Source: DATFQI01 sp035264365
GTDB lineage: Bacteria > Actinomycetota > Thermoleophilia > Solirubrobacterales > Solirubrobacteraceae
Direction of reading: 5' to 3'
Assembly (NCBI GenBank): GCA_035264365.1
Contig: DATFQI010000009.1
Span: 1 to 11,530 of the forward strand
Length of the DNA: 11,530 nucleotides
The first letter of the stretch is position 1. Every line of letters begins with the position of its first letter. The notes below the pieces were generated by a model. That model was not told the origin of the DNA. It saw only the letters and a list, made by a program, of their open reading frames with translations, and made no database searches. Shown here one piece after another: positions 1 to 7,969 of this stretch. The translations under genes and the position numbers were made by a program.

Positions 1-1
1 G

Positions 2-493
2 CAGCCGCCGTACTCGATCCTCGTGCGCGGCGTCGAGAACGAGGTGCTGCCGGTGTGCGCCCGCTACGGCATGGGCGTGATCCCGTGGAGCCCGCTCGCG
101 GGCGGCTACCTGAGCGGGCGCTACCGGCGCGGCGAGGAGCCGCCCAAGAGCAGCCGCGCCGAGCGCCTGCCGCACCGCTTCGACCTCTCGATCCCGGCCA
201 ACCGGCGCAAGTTCGACGCGGCGGTCGCGCTCGGCGAGCTCGCCGAGGACGCCGGGCTGACGCTGATCGAGCTGGCGCTCGCGTTCGTGATCCGCCACCC
301 CGCCGTGACCTCGGCGATCATCGGGCCGCGCACGATCGACCACCTGGAGTCGCAGATCACCGCCGCCGACGTCACGCTCTCCGACGACGTGCTGGACCGG
401 ATCGACGAGATCGTGCCGCCCGGGACCACCGTCAACCCCGTCGACGGCGGCTGGTCGAACCCGGCGCTGCAGCCCGCGGCGCGGCGTCGCTGA
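2..493 (+). CDS. Aldo/keto reductase, C-terminal part (5' end outside window)
   Basis: This is the last 163 residues of an NAD(P)H-dependent aldo/keto reductase, a cytosolic TIM-barrel enzyme that reduces aldehydes and ketones. The frame is open from base 2 and ends in TGA at 491-493. Family landmarks are easy to see: QPPYSILVRGVE and the strand IPWSPLAGGYLSGRY in the barrel, then RHPAVTSAIIGPRT, the C-terminal cofactor-binding segment, and LDRIDEIVPPGT followed by VNPVDGGW, the usual ending of the YajO/IolS-like subgroup. The catalytic Asp-Tyr-Lys-His residues lie in the missing N-terminal half, so activity cannot be judged. A GTG at 23 is only an internal Val codon. The histidine kinase gene starts about 10 nt downstream on the same strand, suggesting co-transcription. 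The substrate cannot be predicted. Confidence 0.93.
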   Translation, partial: QPPYSILVRGVENEVLPVCARYGMGVIPWSPLAGGYLSGRYRRGEEPPKSSRAERLPHRFDLSIPANRRKFDAAVALGELAEDAGLTLIELALAFVIRHPAVTSAIIGPRTIDHLESQITAADVTLSDDVLDRIDEIVPPGTTVNPVDGGWSNPALQPAARRR

Positions 494-502
494 GCGAGAG
501 GG

Positions 503-1828
503 GTGGGGTTGTCCGCAGCGGGCGAGCCGGTGGGCCTCAGCGGCACTGACGAGAAGGCTCCCTCGGAGCGGCCGGCGCGGCGGCCGATCATGGGTCGCAT
601 GCGGCGACTGCTGCACCAGCTCTGGAGCGACCTCACCTACCAGGTGAGCGCGCTGCCGGCCTCGATCCTCGCCTTCACCGTCGTGGTGTGCGTGCTGTCG
701 CTGGCCGCCGGCGCGATCGGCATCATCGTCGGGCTCCCGTTCCTGCTCACGCTGTTCGCCGTCCTGCGCTGGAACGCCCGGCTCGAGCGCAAGCGCAGCG
801 GCTGGGCGCTGCGCGAGCCGATCGGCGAGGCCTACCGCCGCCGCGACGGCAACTGGCTGCGCCGGCTGCGCGTGGTCGCCGGCGACCCGCAGAGCTGGAA
901 GGACCTCGCCTGGCTGACGTTCGTGGGGATCTTCGGCTTCGCCGCCTCGATCGTGACGATCACGCTCTGGGTCAACATCGCCGGGCTGCTCGTGCTGCCC
1001 GCGTGGTACTGGTCGCTGCCGGAGAACGGGCCGGACTTCGGGCTCTTCCGTGCCGACACGCTCGGCGAGGCGTTCCTGACCGTGGACATCGCGCTCGTCG
1101 CGATCCCGATCGCCTACCTGCTCACCCGCTGGATGACGGCCGGCTCGCTGCGGCTCTCCAAGGCGCTGCTGAGCCCCTCGCGCGAGGCTGCGCTGGAGGC
1201 GCGCGTCGGCGAGCTCGCCGCCACCCGCGCCGGTGCCGTCGACGCGGCCGCCGCCGAGCTGCAGCGCATCGAGCGCGACCTCCACGACGGCGCGCAGGCG
1301 CGGCTCGTCGCGCTCGCGCTCGACCTCGGCATGGCGGAGGAGCGCTTCGCCCGCGACCCCGATGGCGCGCGCGAGCTCGTCGGCGAGGCGCGCGAGGAGG
1401 CAAAGCGCGCCCTCGCGGAGCTGCGCGACCTCGCCCGCGGCCTGCGCCCGAGCCTGCTGGCCGAGCGCGGCCTCGGCCCGGCGCTGACCGCGCTCGCCGC
1501 GCGCAGCCCGATCCCCGCCAGCATCGACCTCGACGTGCCCGACGACCTGCCGCAGGCGATCGAGAACGCGACCTGGTTCGTCGTCTCCGAGGCGCTCGCC
1601 AACGCCGGCAAGCACAGCCGGGCCCAGCGGGTGCTCGTCAGCGTCCGCCGCGCCGGCGACACGCTGGTCGTCGAGGTCGTCGACGACGGCGCCGGCGGCG
1701 CGAGCGCGGAGGGCGACGGCCTGACCGGCCTGCGCAAGCGCGTCGAGGCGCTCGACGGCCACCTGTCCGTGACCAGCCCCGCCGGCGGGCCGACCTCGAT
1801 CAGAGCGGAGCTGCCATGCGCGTCGTGA
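503..1828 (+). CDS. Membrane sensor histidine kinase (PF13796-type sensor, NarL-type kinase core)
   Basis: This is a two-component sensor kinase of about 441 residues. The N-terminal region (about residues 37-240) has four to five membrane helices and matches the 'putative sensor' domain seen in actinobacterial kinases (LPASILAF, the GLPFLLTLFAVL helix, then ARLERKR). A HisKA_3 dimerisation helix follows, with the phospho-acceptor His261 in ERDLHDGAQARL. The ATPase core has Asn367 in the N box (EALANAGKHS), Asp395-x-Gly-x-Gly in the G1 box and GDGLTGLRKRVEALDG as the G2 box. All key residues look intact, so it should autophosphorylate and pass phosphate to the regulator that overlaps its 3' end by 13 nt. 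The start is uncertain: GTG 503 has its purine-rich tract only 0-2 nt away, TTG 509 sits better behind AGAGGGG (497-503), and ATG 590 would give a tighter N-terminus but has no clear ribosome-binding site. The signal is unknown. Confidence 0.93.
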   Translation: MGLSAAGEPVGLSGTDEKAPSERPARRPIMGRMRRLLHQLWSDLTYQVSALPASILAFTVVVCVLSLAAGAIGIIVGLPFLLTLFAVLRWNARLERKRSGWALREPIGEAYRRRDGNWLRRLRVVAGDPQSWKDLAWLTFVGIFGFAASIVTITLWVNIAGLLVLPAWYWSLPENGPDFGLFRADTLGEAFLTVDIALVAIPIAYLLTRWMTAGSLRLSKALLSPSREAALEARVGELAATRAGAVDAAAAELQRIERDLHDGAQARLVALALDLGMAEERFARDPDGARELVGEAREEAKRALAELRDLARGLRPSLLAERGLGPALTALAARSPIPASIDLDVPDDLPQAIENATWFVVSEALANAGKHSRAQRVLVSVRRAGDTLVVEVVDDGAGGASAEGDGLTGLRKRVEALDGHLSVTSPAGGPTSIRAELPCAS

Positions 1829-2460
1829 TCGCCGAGGACCTCGCCCTGCTGCGCGACGGGCTGATCCGCCTGCTGCGCGACACGGGCTTCGAGGTCGCCG
1901 CCGCGGTCGACCATCCCGACCGCTTCCTGGAGGCCGTCGAGGAGCACCGCCCCGACGTCTGCGTCGTCGACGTGCGGCTGCCGCCGACGTTCAACGACGA
2001 AGGCGTGCGCGCCGCGCTCGAGGCGCGCCGCCGCATCCCCGGCCTGCCGATCCTGATCCTCTCCCAGTACGTCGAGCAGACCTTCGCGGCCGAGCTGTTC
2101 GCGGACGGCCGCGGCGGCGTCGGCTACCTGCTCAAGGACCGCGTCGCCGACGTCACCGACTTCGTAGCCTCGGTCAAGCGGGTGGCGGAAGGCGGCACTG
2201 CCCTGGACCCGGAGGCGGTCGCACAGCTGCTCGTCCCGGCCGGCCCCGACGACCCGCTCGCGTCACTGACGCCGCGCGAGCTGGACGTCATGCAGCTGAT
2301 GGCCGAGGGCCGCACCAACCACGCGATCGCCAACGGCCTGCACATCTCCGAGAGCGCCGTGGAGAAGCATGTCTCGACGATCTTCGGCAAGCTCGACCTG
2401 CCGCGCTCGGAGGACGACCACCGCCGCGTGATGGCGGTCGCCGCGTACCTGCGCCGGTGA
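1816..2460 (+). CDS. NarL/LuxR-family DNA-binding response regulator
   Basis: A 214-residue response regulator. The receiver domain (about residues 1-125) has the acidic pair Glu7/Asp8, the phosphorylation site Asp52 in VCVVDVRLPP, and the conserved Lys107 in GYLLKDRV. A LuxR-type helix-turn-helix follows at about 151-196 (LTPRELDVMQLMAEGRTN, then ISESAVEKHVSTIFGKL). The start ATG 1816 lies inside the kinase gene, 13 nt before its end, with GGAG at 1807-1810 five nt upstream, so the two are translationally coupled and form a cognate pair. Once phosphorylated it should dimerise and bind promoter DNA. The targets are unknown. A possible target is its own operon, as is common in this family, but no repeated site was recognised upstream within the window. 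Confidence 0.95.
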   Translation: MRVVIAEDLALLRDGLIRLLRDTGFEVAAAVDHPDRFLEAVEEHRPDVCVVDVRLPPTFNDEGVRAALEARRRIPGLPILILSQYVEQTFAAELFADGRGGVGYLLKDRVADVTDFVASVKRVAEGGTALDPEAVAQLLVPAGPDDPLASLTPRELDVMQLMAEGRTNHAIANGLHISESAVEKHVSTIFGKLDLPRSEDDHRRVMAVAAYLRR

Positions 2461-3065
2461 CGGACCCCCTGCGGATGTTCCTCGTGCTGCGGCGCGGGGC
2501 GGTCGAGACGCTCGAGCGCGCGGCCGTGCTCGGCGGCGCCGCGGCGGTCGCATGCGTGCGCACGTTCGAGATCGACCCGGAGTGGCGCGAGCGGCCCGGC
2601 AAGGTCTGCCTGCGGGCACGCAACCCGGCCCAGTGGGAGGCGGTGCTCGAGCAGCCGCACGCGCTCGCCGGCGATCGGCGAGGCGAGTCGGTGGCCGCGC
2701 TGCCGCCGCGCCGGCGCTCGCAGCGAGGGCCGCTGCTGGAGCGCCTGCAGGCGATGAGCAGCGACCTCGGCGCCGCGCCCGCCGAGCTCGGGCAGCCCGC
2801 GCCCGCCGCCGTCACCTACGTCCTCAACCCGGAGCTGGAGATGAGCTCGGGCAAGGCCGTGGCGCAGGTCGCGCACGCCGCCGTGATGGCCGCCGGCGAG
2901 CTGCCCGCGTGGGCGGAGGCGGGCGCGCCGGGCCGGCTGGTGGCGCCGCGCGGCTTCGCCGAGCTCGCCGCCCGCGAGGACCTCGCCGCGCGCGTGGTCG
3001 ACGCCGGCTTGACGGAGGTCGCCCCTGGAACCGTGACGGTGGTGGCGCTGCCGCCGACCGGGTAG
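2457..3065 (+). CDS. Pth2-family peptidyl-tRNA hydrolase with N-terminal extra domain
   Basis: A 202-residue protein whose C-terminal half (about 118-200) is a PTH2 domain (PF01981), which frees tRNA from prematurely released peptidyl-tRNA. Visible landmarks are Tyr121-VLNPELEMSSGK with Lys133, the AQVAHAAVMAA helix that follows, and the closing segment DAGLTEVAPGTVTVV, where Asp182 and Thr186 keep the D-A-G-x-T spacing of the family's catalytic pair. Leu185 and Glu187 replace the usual Arg and Gln. Residues 1-115 are an extra region containing KVCLRARNPAQWEAVLEQP, similar as I remember it to long actinobacterial Pth2 homologues. Its role is unknown. The GTG start shares 4 nt (GTGA) with the response regulator stop and has no Shine-Dalgarno site, so translation probably depends on re-initiation. 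ATG 2475 is an alternative start. Whether it is a true hydrolase or a binding paralogue is open. Confidence 0.85.
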   Translation: MTDPLRMFLVLRRGAVETLERAAVLGGAAAVACVRTFEIDPEWRERPGKVCLRARNPAQWEAVLEQPHALAGDRRGESVAALPPRRRSQRGPLLERLQAMSSDLGAAPAELGQPAPAAVTYVLNPELEMSSGKAVAQVAHAAVMAAGELPAWAEAGAPGRLVAPRGFAELAAREDLAARVVDAGLTEVAPGTVTVVALPPTG

Positions 3066-3075
3066 GGACCTCGCC

Positions 3076-3771
3076 ATGCCCGCGACCACGCTCCCCGGCG
3101 ACGTGAAGGCCCACCTCGCCGTCCCGCCCGTCGGCGCCGGCCCGTGGCCCGGCGTCGTCGTCCTGCACGAGTCCTTCGGACTCAACGATGACATCCGCCA
3201 GCAGGCCGACCGGCTCGCGGCCGCGGGCTATCTCGCGCTCGCCCCAGACCTGTTCTCGGCCGGCGGCGCGTGGCGCTGCATCCGCGCCACCTTCGCCGCG
3301 CTCACACGCGGGCACGGCAAGGCGTTCGACGACATCGAGGCCGCGCGTGCGTGGCTGACGCGTCGCGAGGACTGCACGGGGCGCGTCGGCGTGATCGGCT
3401 TCTGCATGGGCGGCGGGTTCGCCCTGCTCACCGCCGCCCGCGGGTTCGACGCCTCCGCGCCCAACTACGCCCACCTGCCGAAGGACCTCGACGGCGCGCT
3501 GCGCGGCGCGTGTCCGGTCGTCGCCAGCTACGGGGCGAAGGACAAGACGCTGCGCGGGACGGCGGCGAAGCTGAGCGGCGCGCTCGAGCGCGCGGGCGTC
3601 GAGCACGACGTCCGCGAGTACCCGGATGCGGGCCACTCGTTCCTCAACCGGCACGACCTCGGACCGGGCGGGGCGCTGCTGCGCGTGGCCGGCATCGGCT
3701 ATCACGAGCCGTCGGCGGAGGACGCCTGGGGGCGCATCCTGCGCTTCTTCGAAGCACATCTGCGGTCCTGA
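3076..3771 (+). CDS. Dienelactone hydrolase family protein (alpha/beta hydrolase)
   Basis: A 231-residue cytosolic alpha/beta hydrolase of the dienelactone hydrolase family. The catalytic triad is complete: Cys110 in the nucleophile elbow GFCMGGG, Asp156 in SYGAKDKTL and His187 in PDAGHSFLN. Glu32 in LHESFGLN matches the residue that pairs with the nucleophilic Cys in the family. The length fits the usual 230-250 residues and there is no signal peptide. Start ATG 3076 follows AGGGA (3064-3068) by about 7 nt and lies 10 nt after the Pth2 stop, so it is likely in the same operon. Family members hydrolyse dienelactone in chlorocatechol breakdown, but many are general esterases of unknown substrate. 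No aromatic-degradation genes are nearby, so the name should be read as a family label only. Confidence 0.93.
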   Translation: MPATTLPGDVKAHLAVPPVGAGPWPGVVVLHESFGLNDDIRQQADRLAAAGYLALAPDLFSAGGAWRCIRATFAALTRGHGKAFDDIEAARAWLTRREDCTGRVGVIGFCMGGGFALLTAARGFDASAPNYAHLPKDLDGALRGACPVVASYGAKDKTLRGTAAKLSGALERAGVEHDVREYPDAGHSFLNRHDLGPGGALLRVAGIGYHEPSAEDAWGRILRFFEAHLRS

Positions 3772-3812
3772 CCGTTTCAGTTCGCGGCGCCCCGGGTCGA
3801 TCACCCCTGTGG

Positions 3813-6569
3813 ATGGACGCGCGCACACACGCGAGGTCGCTCGGACCCTGGCCGGCCCTGGCCGCGACGGCTGCCGTCGTGGCGGTCGTCGCGATGGCCG
3901 CGGCGGCATGGGGCCTCGTCGATCCGGGGCTCAGCTGGAACGCCGCCTTCACGGCGGCGGCGGCGTGCGCGCTCTCCGGCACGCTCGCCGCACGTCGCGG
4001 GAGCGTCCCGGAGCACCGCTACCGCTGGGGCTGCTGGGCGGCCGCATCCGGCTGCTGGCTCGCCGGGCAGATCGCGTGGGACGTGTTCTCGGAGATCGGC
4101 TTCCCGACGTCGCCGAACGTCGCCGACCTCTGCTGGTACCTGTTCGCCCTGCTGGTGGCCGCGGGCCTGCTGCGCTCCCCGGCCGGCTCGCGCGGCGAGC
4201 GCGCCGTCGCGCTCGTCGAGTCGCTGCCGCTGATCGCGGCGGTCTCCGCGCTCACGTTCGCCGAGCTGTGGGAGCACGGCGGCGGCGCCGGGCTGTCGCT
4301 CGCCGAGCGGCTGTCAGCGCTCGCCTACCCGGCGCTCTACGTGTCGGCCGCGGTGCTGACCCTGCAGGTGATGGTCGGCGGCTCGCTGCGCCAGGTCCGC
4401 GGCCCCGGCCCGCGTCTCGTGCTGCTCGGCATCGTCCTACAGGCCGTCGCCTTCATCTTCTGGTCCGAGCAGCTGCTGGAGCAGAGCTATTCGATGGGCG
4501 CGACGCTGATCGACCCGCTGTGGGTGGCGGGCCTGCTCGCGATCGGCGCCGGCGGCGTACTCGCCGCGGGCCGTCCCGAGCCGCCGGTCGTCACGGACGA
4601 GATGAGCCGCCGCGGGGGCATCCTCCCCGCCGCCACCTTCGCGCTGCTGATCGCCGCTCTCGTGCACATGGGCTTCGAGCAGGAGTCGCCGCCGCTGGGC
4701 GCGCAGCTCATGCTCGCCGCCGGCGCGCTCGTCAGCGGCGGGACGATGATCGTGCGCACCGTGCTGCTCGAGCGGCGGCTGGGCGGCCTGCTCGCCTTCG
4801 AGCGCGAGGCGCGCGAGGAGCTCGCCGGCCGCGAGGCCGAGCTCGCCCGGCTCAACGCCCGCCTGCTCGAGGACTCCCGCCGCGACCCGCTGACCGGCCT
4901 GCGCAACCGCCGCGCGCTGGTGGAGGACCTGCCCGACGTCGAGCTCGACGCGCGCCGCCACGGCCAGTCGTTCGCGCTCGCGATCTGCGACGTCGACCGC
5001 TTCAAGGCCTACAACGACCGCCTCGGTCATATCGCCGGCGACCAGGCGCTGCGCACGATCGCCGCCACCGTGCGGATGCAGCTGCGCGCCGGCGACGCCG
5101 CCTACCGCTACGGCGGCGAGGAGCTCGTGCTGATCCTGCGCGACACCGATGCCCGCGAGGCGCTCGCCGCCGCCGAGCGCGTCCGCGCCGCCGTCGAGAG
5201 CGCCGCCCTGCACCATCCGGACGACCCGCGGGGCGTCGTCACCGTCTCGATCGGCGTCGCGACCGGCAAGGGCGACGCCCCGGAGCTGCTCGCTCGCGCG
5301 GACCGCGCGCTCTACGACGCCAAGCACGGCGGCCGCAACGGCGTGCGCGCCGCCGAGGGCGAGGGCACCCCGAAGCCGGCGCGCCGTCGCACCGACACGG
5401 CCGAGCAGCCGCTGTTGCGCCACCTGCGCGGGCTGCTGGGAATCTCACGCGCGGCCGCCTCCGGCCGCGGCCCGATGCCCGTGCTGGAGTCGATGGCGGA
5501 GCTGCTGCGGACAGAGCTCGGCTTCCAGACGGTCGCCGTCAACCTCCGCGAGGGCCACGACGACGACCTGCGGGTCGTGCTCGTGGCCGGCGACGAGGAG
5601 GCCCGCGCCGCGCTGCTGGGCAACGTCAATCCCTGGGCCACGTGGCATCCGCTGCTCGACGCGGCCCACGACCGGCTCGGCGCCTCGTGGCTGCCGGCCG
5701 GCTCCTACGACTGGGACCGGTCCGTGGACCCGAACGTCTACACGCCGGAGTCGGGTCGCTCGCTCGGCCCAGACGGCTGGGACCCGGAGGACATGCTGCT
5801 GCTGCCGCTGCGCGGCGCGACGGGCGAGGTGCTCGGGATCGTCTCCCTCGACGAGCCGGTCAGCGGCCGCCGCCCGTCCGACGACGACGTGCGCGTGCTG
5901 ATGGCGATCGCCGACCACTCCGCGCTGGCGATCGAGCAGGTGCTCGTGGCCGGGACCGCGGCGCCCACGGGCGAGGCCCCCGAGCTGCGCCTGGCCGCCG
6001 CGATGCTGCTCGCCGAGACGCTCGACCTGCGCGACGCCGGCACCGCCGAGCACTCGCGCACGGTCGGCCAGTTCGCGCGCGACACGGCGGCCGCGCTCGG
6101 GCTCGCTGCGGCGCGCGTGGACCGTCTCCAGGCCGCGGGCGTGCTGCACGACCTCGGCAAGCTCGGGATCGCCGACGCGATCCTGCACAAGCCGGGCGCG
6201 CTCACCGACTCGGAGTGGGAGGAGATGACGCGCCACCCGGAGATCGGCGCGCGGATCCTCGAGCACGCCGGGCTGCGCGACATCGCCGCCTGGGTGCTCG
6301 CGCACCACGAGCGGCTCGACGGGCGCGGCTACCCCTCCGGGTTGGCCGCCGACGAGATCCCGCTCGAGGCCCGGATCCTCGCGGTCGCCGACGCCTACGA
6401 GGCGATGATCTCCGACCGCCCCTATCGCCGCGGCATGCCCGTCGGCGAGGCGCGCGGCGAGCTCGAGCGCTGCGCCGGCACCCAGTTCGACCCGACGGTG
6501 GTCGAGGCGTTCCTCAGCACGCTGGTCGCGCCGCGCCCGCGGCCGCGGCTCGGTGTGACCGCGGCCTAG
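3813..6569 (+). CDS. Multi-pass membrane c-di-GMP protein: GGDEF, GAF and HD-GYP domains
   Basis: A 918-residue bifunctional cyclic-di-GMP enzyme. Residues 1-320 hold about ten hydrophobic helices, a membrane sensor region I cannot assign to a named family. A short coiled coil (about 327-353, rich in E/A/R) leads into the GGDEF domain (354-510): DPLTGLRNRRAL, CDVDRFKAYND, the active site GGEEL at 434-438, and an inhibitory I-site RAGD at 425-428, exactly five residues upstream. A GAF-like domain spans about 532-710. The HD-GYP phosphodiesterase (about 725-905) has EHSRTV, His779-Asp780 in LHDLGKLGIAD, RHPEIGA, the HH pair 831-832 and DGRGYPSG with the GYP triad at 839-841. Both catalytic domains look active. 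ATG 3813 is the first plausible start and places the first helix correctly, but has no good ribosome-binding site. It lies 41 nt after the hydrolase gene. The stop overlaps the convergent decarboxylase stop. Confidence 0.93.
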   Translation: MDARTHARSLGPWPALAATAAVVAVVAMAAAAWGLVDPGLSWNAAFTAAAACALSGTLAARRGSVPEHRYRWGCWAAASGCWLAGQIAWDVFSEIGFPTSPNVADLCWYLFALLVAAGLLRSPAGSRGERAVALVESLPLIAAVSALTFAELWEHGGGAGLSLAERLSALAYPALYVSAAVLTLQVMVGGSLRQVRGPGPRLVLLGIVLQAVAFIFWSEQLLEQSYSMGATLIDPLWVAGLLAIGAGGVLAAGRPEPPVVTDEMSRRGGILPAATFALLIAALVHMGFEQESPPLGAQLMLAAGALVSGGTMIVRTVLLERRLGGLLAFEREAREELAGREAELARLNARLLEDSRRDPLTGLRNRRALVEDLPDVELDARRHGQSFALAICDVDRFKAYNDRLGHIAGDQALRTIAATVRMQLRAGDAAYRYGGEELVLILRDTDAREALAAAERVRAAVESAALHHPDDPRGVVTVSIGVATGKGDAPELLARADRALYDAKHGGRNGVRAAEGEGTPKPARRRTDTAEQPLLRHLRGLLGISRAAASGRGPMPVLESMAELLRTELGFQTVAVNLREGHDDDLRVVLVAGDEEARAALLGNVNPWATWHPLLDAAHDRLGASWLPAGSYDWDRSVDPNVYTPESGRSLGPDGWDPEDMLLLPLRGATGEVLGIVSLDEPVSGRRPSDDDVRVLMAIADHSALAIEQVLVAGTAAPTGEAPELRLAAAMLLAETLDLRDAGTAEHSRTVGQFARDTAAALGLAAARVDRLQAAGVLHDLGKLGIADAILHKPGALTDSEWEEMTRHPEIGARILEHAGLRDIAAWVLAHHERLDGRGYPSGLAADEIPLEARILAVADAYEAMISDRPYRRGMPVGEARGELERCAGTQFDPTVVEAFLSTLVAPRPRPRLGVTAA
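6566..6569. other. Shared CTAG: overlapping stop codons of two convergent genes
   Basis: The + strand c-di-GMP gene ends in TAG at 6567-6569 and the - strand decarboxylase ends in TAG read from 6568 to 6566. Both stops sit in one palindromic CTAG. There is no intergenic DNA, so any terminator must lie inside the opposite coding region. Confidence 0.95.
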
Positions 6570-7960
6570 GCTGCGGCGTCGAGCACGCGCCAGAGCCGCT
6601 CGACGTCGGCGGCGGTCGTGCGCGTCTGGCCGATCGCGACGCGCACGAAGCGGGTGTCGCCGATGCTCGACGGCATGACGAACAGGCTCGGCTCGGCGTT
6701 GATCGCAGCCGCCACGGCGTCGCTGGCGTCGTTGCCGTCCGTGTGGCGGAAGCACACGAGCGCGAACGACACCGGCGCGACCCGCTCGAGCTTGTCGTGG
6801 TCGTCGATGCGGCGCCCGAGCTCCTGTGCGAGCGCGATGTGCTCGCGCAGCAGCGTGCGCAGGCCCTGCGCGCCGTAGCTGCGCAGCACCCACCACAGCT
6901 TCAGGGCGCGGAAGCGGCGGCCGAGCGAGACGTGCCAGTCGCGGTAGTCGATCACCTCGCCGGAGTCGCTGGCGGCGTTGCGCAGGTACGGCCGGTGGAT
7001 GCTCAGCGTGTCGATCAGCGGCTTGCGGTCGGCCACCCACAGCACGTTGCAGTCGAAGTTGGTGAACAGCCACTTGTGCGGGTTGAACGTGTAGCTGTCG
7101 GCCCGCTCGGCGCCGCGCTGCTTGTCGCGGTGCTCCTCGCAGAGCATCGCCGAGCCGGCCCAGGCGGCGTCGACGTGGTGCCACAGGCCGTGCTCCTGCG
7201 CGATGTCCGCGACGGCCGCGATCGGGTCGACGGCGCCGGTGCCCGTCGTGCCGATCGCGCTCGTGACGATCGCCGGGTGCAGGTCGTCCGCACGGTCCTG
7301 CTCGATCGCCCGACGCAGCGCCTCCGGATCGAGCGCGAAGTCCTCGTCGACGCCGAGAAGGCGAACGTGCTCGAAGCCCGCGATCTTCGCGCCGCGCTCG
7401 ACCGACGAGTGCGCCTGCGAGGAGCCGTAGGCGACCAGAGCGTCCGTGGGCGCGTCCGCCCGCTCGCGCGCAACCACGTGCACGAGGTGCGTGGAGTCCG
7501 ACGCGCTCATCTGGATCACGCCGCCGCCCGGCCCCGTCGCCGTCTTGAAGTGCTCCGGCAGCCCGAGCAGATCCACGAGCCAGTCGAGCACGTGCCCCTC
7601 GATCTCGGTCAGCGCGGGGCTCGACGCCCAGATCATCCCCTGCGCCCCGAGCCCGGCCGACACGAGCTCGGCCAGGATCGACGGCGGCGACACGTTCGCA
7701 GGGAACCAAGCGAACCACCCCGGCGACTGCCAGTGCGTGATGCCCGGGAGCACGATCTCGTCGAGGTCGCGCATCAGCGCCTCGAACGGCTCCGGCTCCT
7801 CGGGCGCGCTCGCCGGGAGCTTCGCCCGGATGTCGCCGGGCTCCACGGCGGGCGCGATCGGCAGCTCGCCGACGCGCTCCATGTACGACGCCACCCACTC
7901 GACGACCTCGTGGCCGCGGACGCGGAACTCGTCCGGGTCCATGTGCGGCGCGCCCACCAT
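6566..7960 (-). CDS. PLP-dependent aromatic-L-amino-acid decarboxylase family protein
   Basis: A group II pyridoxal-phosphate decarboxylase of 464 residues (458 if it starts at ATG 7942, MDPDEF, where most relatives begin). It should convert an aromatic amino acid such as Tyr, Trp, Phe or Dopa to the amine plus CO2. In order: the N-terminal DEFRVRGHEVVEWVASYMERV, the core ITHWQSPGWFAWFPA, WASSPALTEIE, GGGVIQMSASD, His184 in SSQAHSSVERGAKIAG (ring stacking on PLP), Asp264 in HHVDAAWAGSA (PLP nitrogen), and Lys296 in FNPHKWLFTNFD (Schiff base), numbered from 7960. Tyr339 in DYRDWHVSLGRRFR matches the mobile-loop tyrosine that favours decarboxylation. Phe at this site marks aldehyde synthases. 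The length is near normal and the protein is cytosolic. It is divergent from the glycosidase gene across 84 bp that contain a LacI-type palindrome. Exact substrate unknown. Confidence 0.94.
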   Translation of the reverse strand: MVGAPHMDPDEFRVRGHEVVEWVASYMERVGELPIAPAVEPGDIRAKLPASAPEEPEPFEALMRDLDEIVLPGITHWQSPGWFAWFPANVSPPSILAELVSAGLGAQGMIWASSPALTEIEGHVLDWLVDLLGLPEHFKTATGPGGGVIQMSASDSTHLVHVVARERADAPTDALVAYGSSQAHSSVERGAKIAGFEHVRLLGVDEDFALDPEALRRAIEQDRADDLHPAIVTSAIGTTGTGAVDPIAAVADIAQEHGLWHHVDAAWAGSAMLCEEHRDKQRGAERADSYTFNPHKWLFTNFDCNVLWVADRKPLIDTLSIHRPYLRNAASDSGEVIDYRDWHVSLGRRFRALKLWWVLRSYGAQGLRTLLREHIALAQELGRRIDDHDKLERVAPVSFALVCFRHTDGNDASDAVAAAINAEPSLFVMPSSIGDTRFVRVAIGQTRTTAADVERLWRVLDAAA

Positions 7961-7969
7961 GCGCGAAGG

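Noticed and set aside
3270..3812. Upstream extension of the c-di-GMP gene overlapping the hydrolase gene
   Set aside because: The extension is Arg-rich shadow of the hydrolase gene. The membrane helices start just after ATG 3813.
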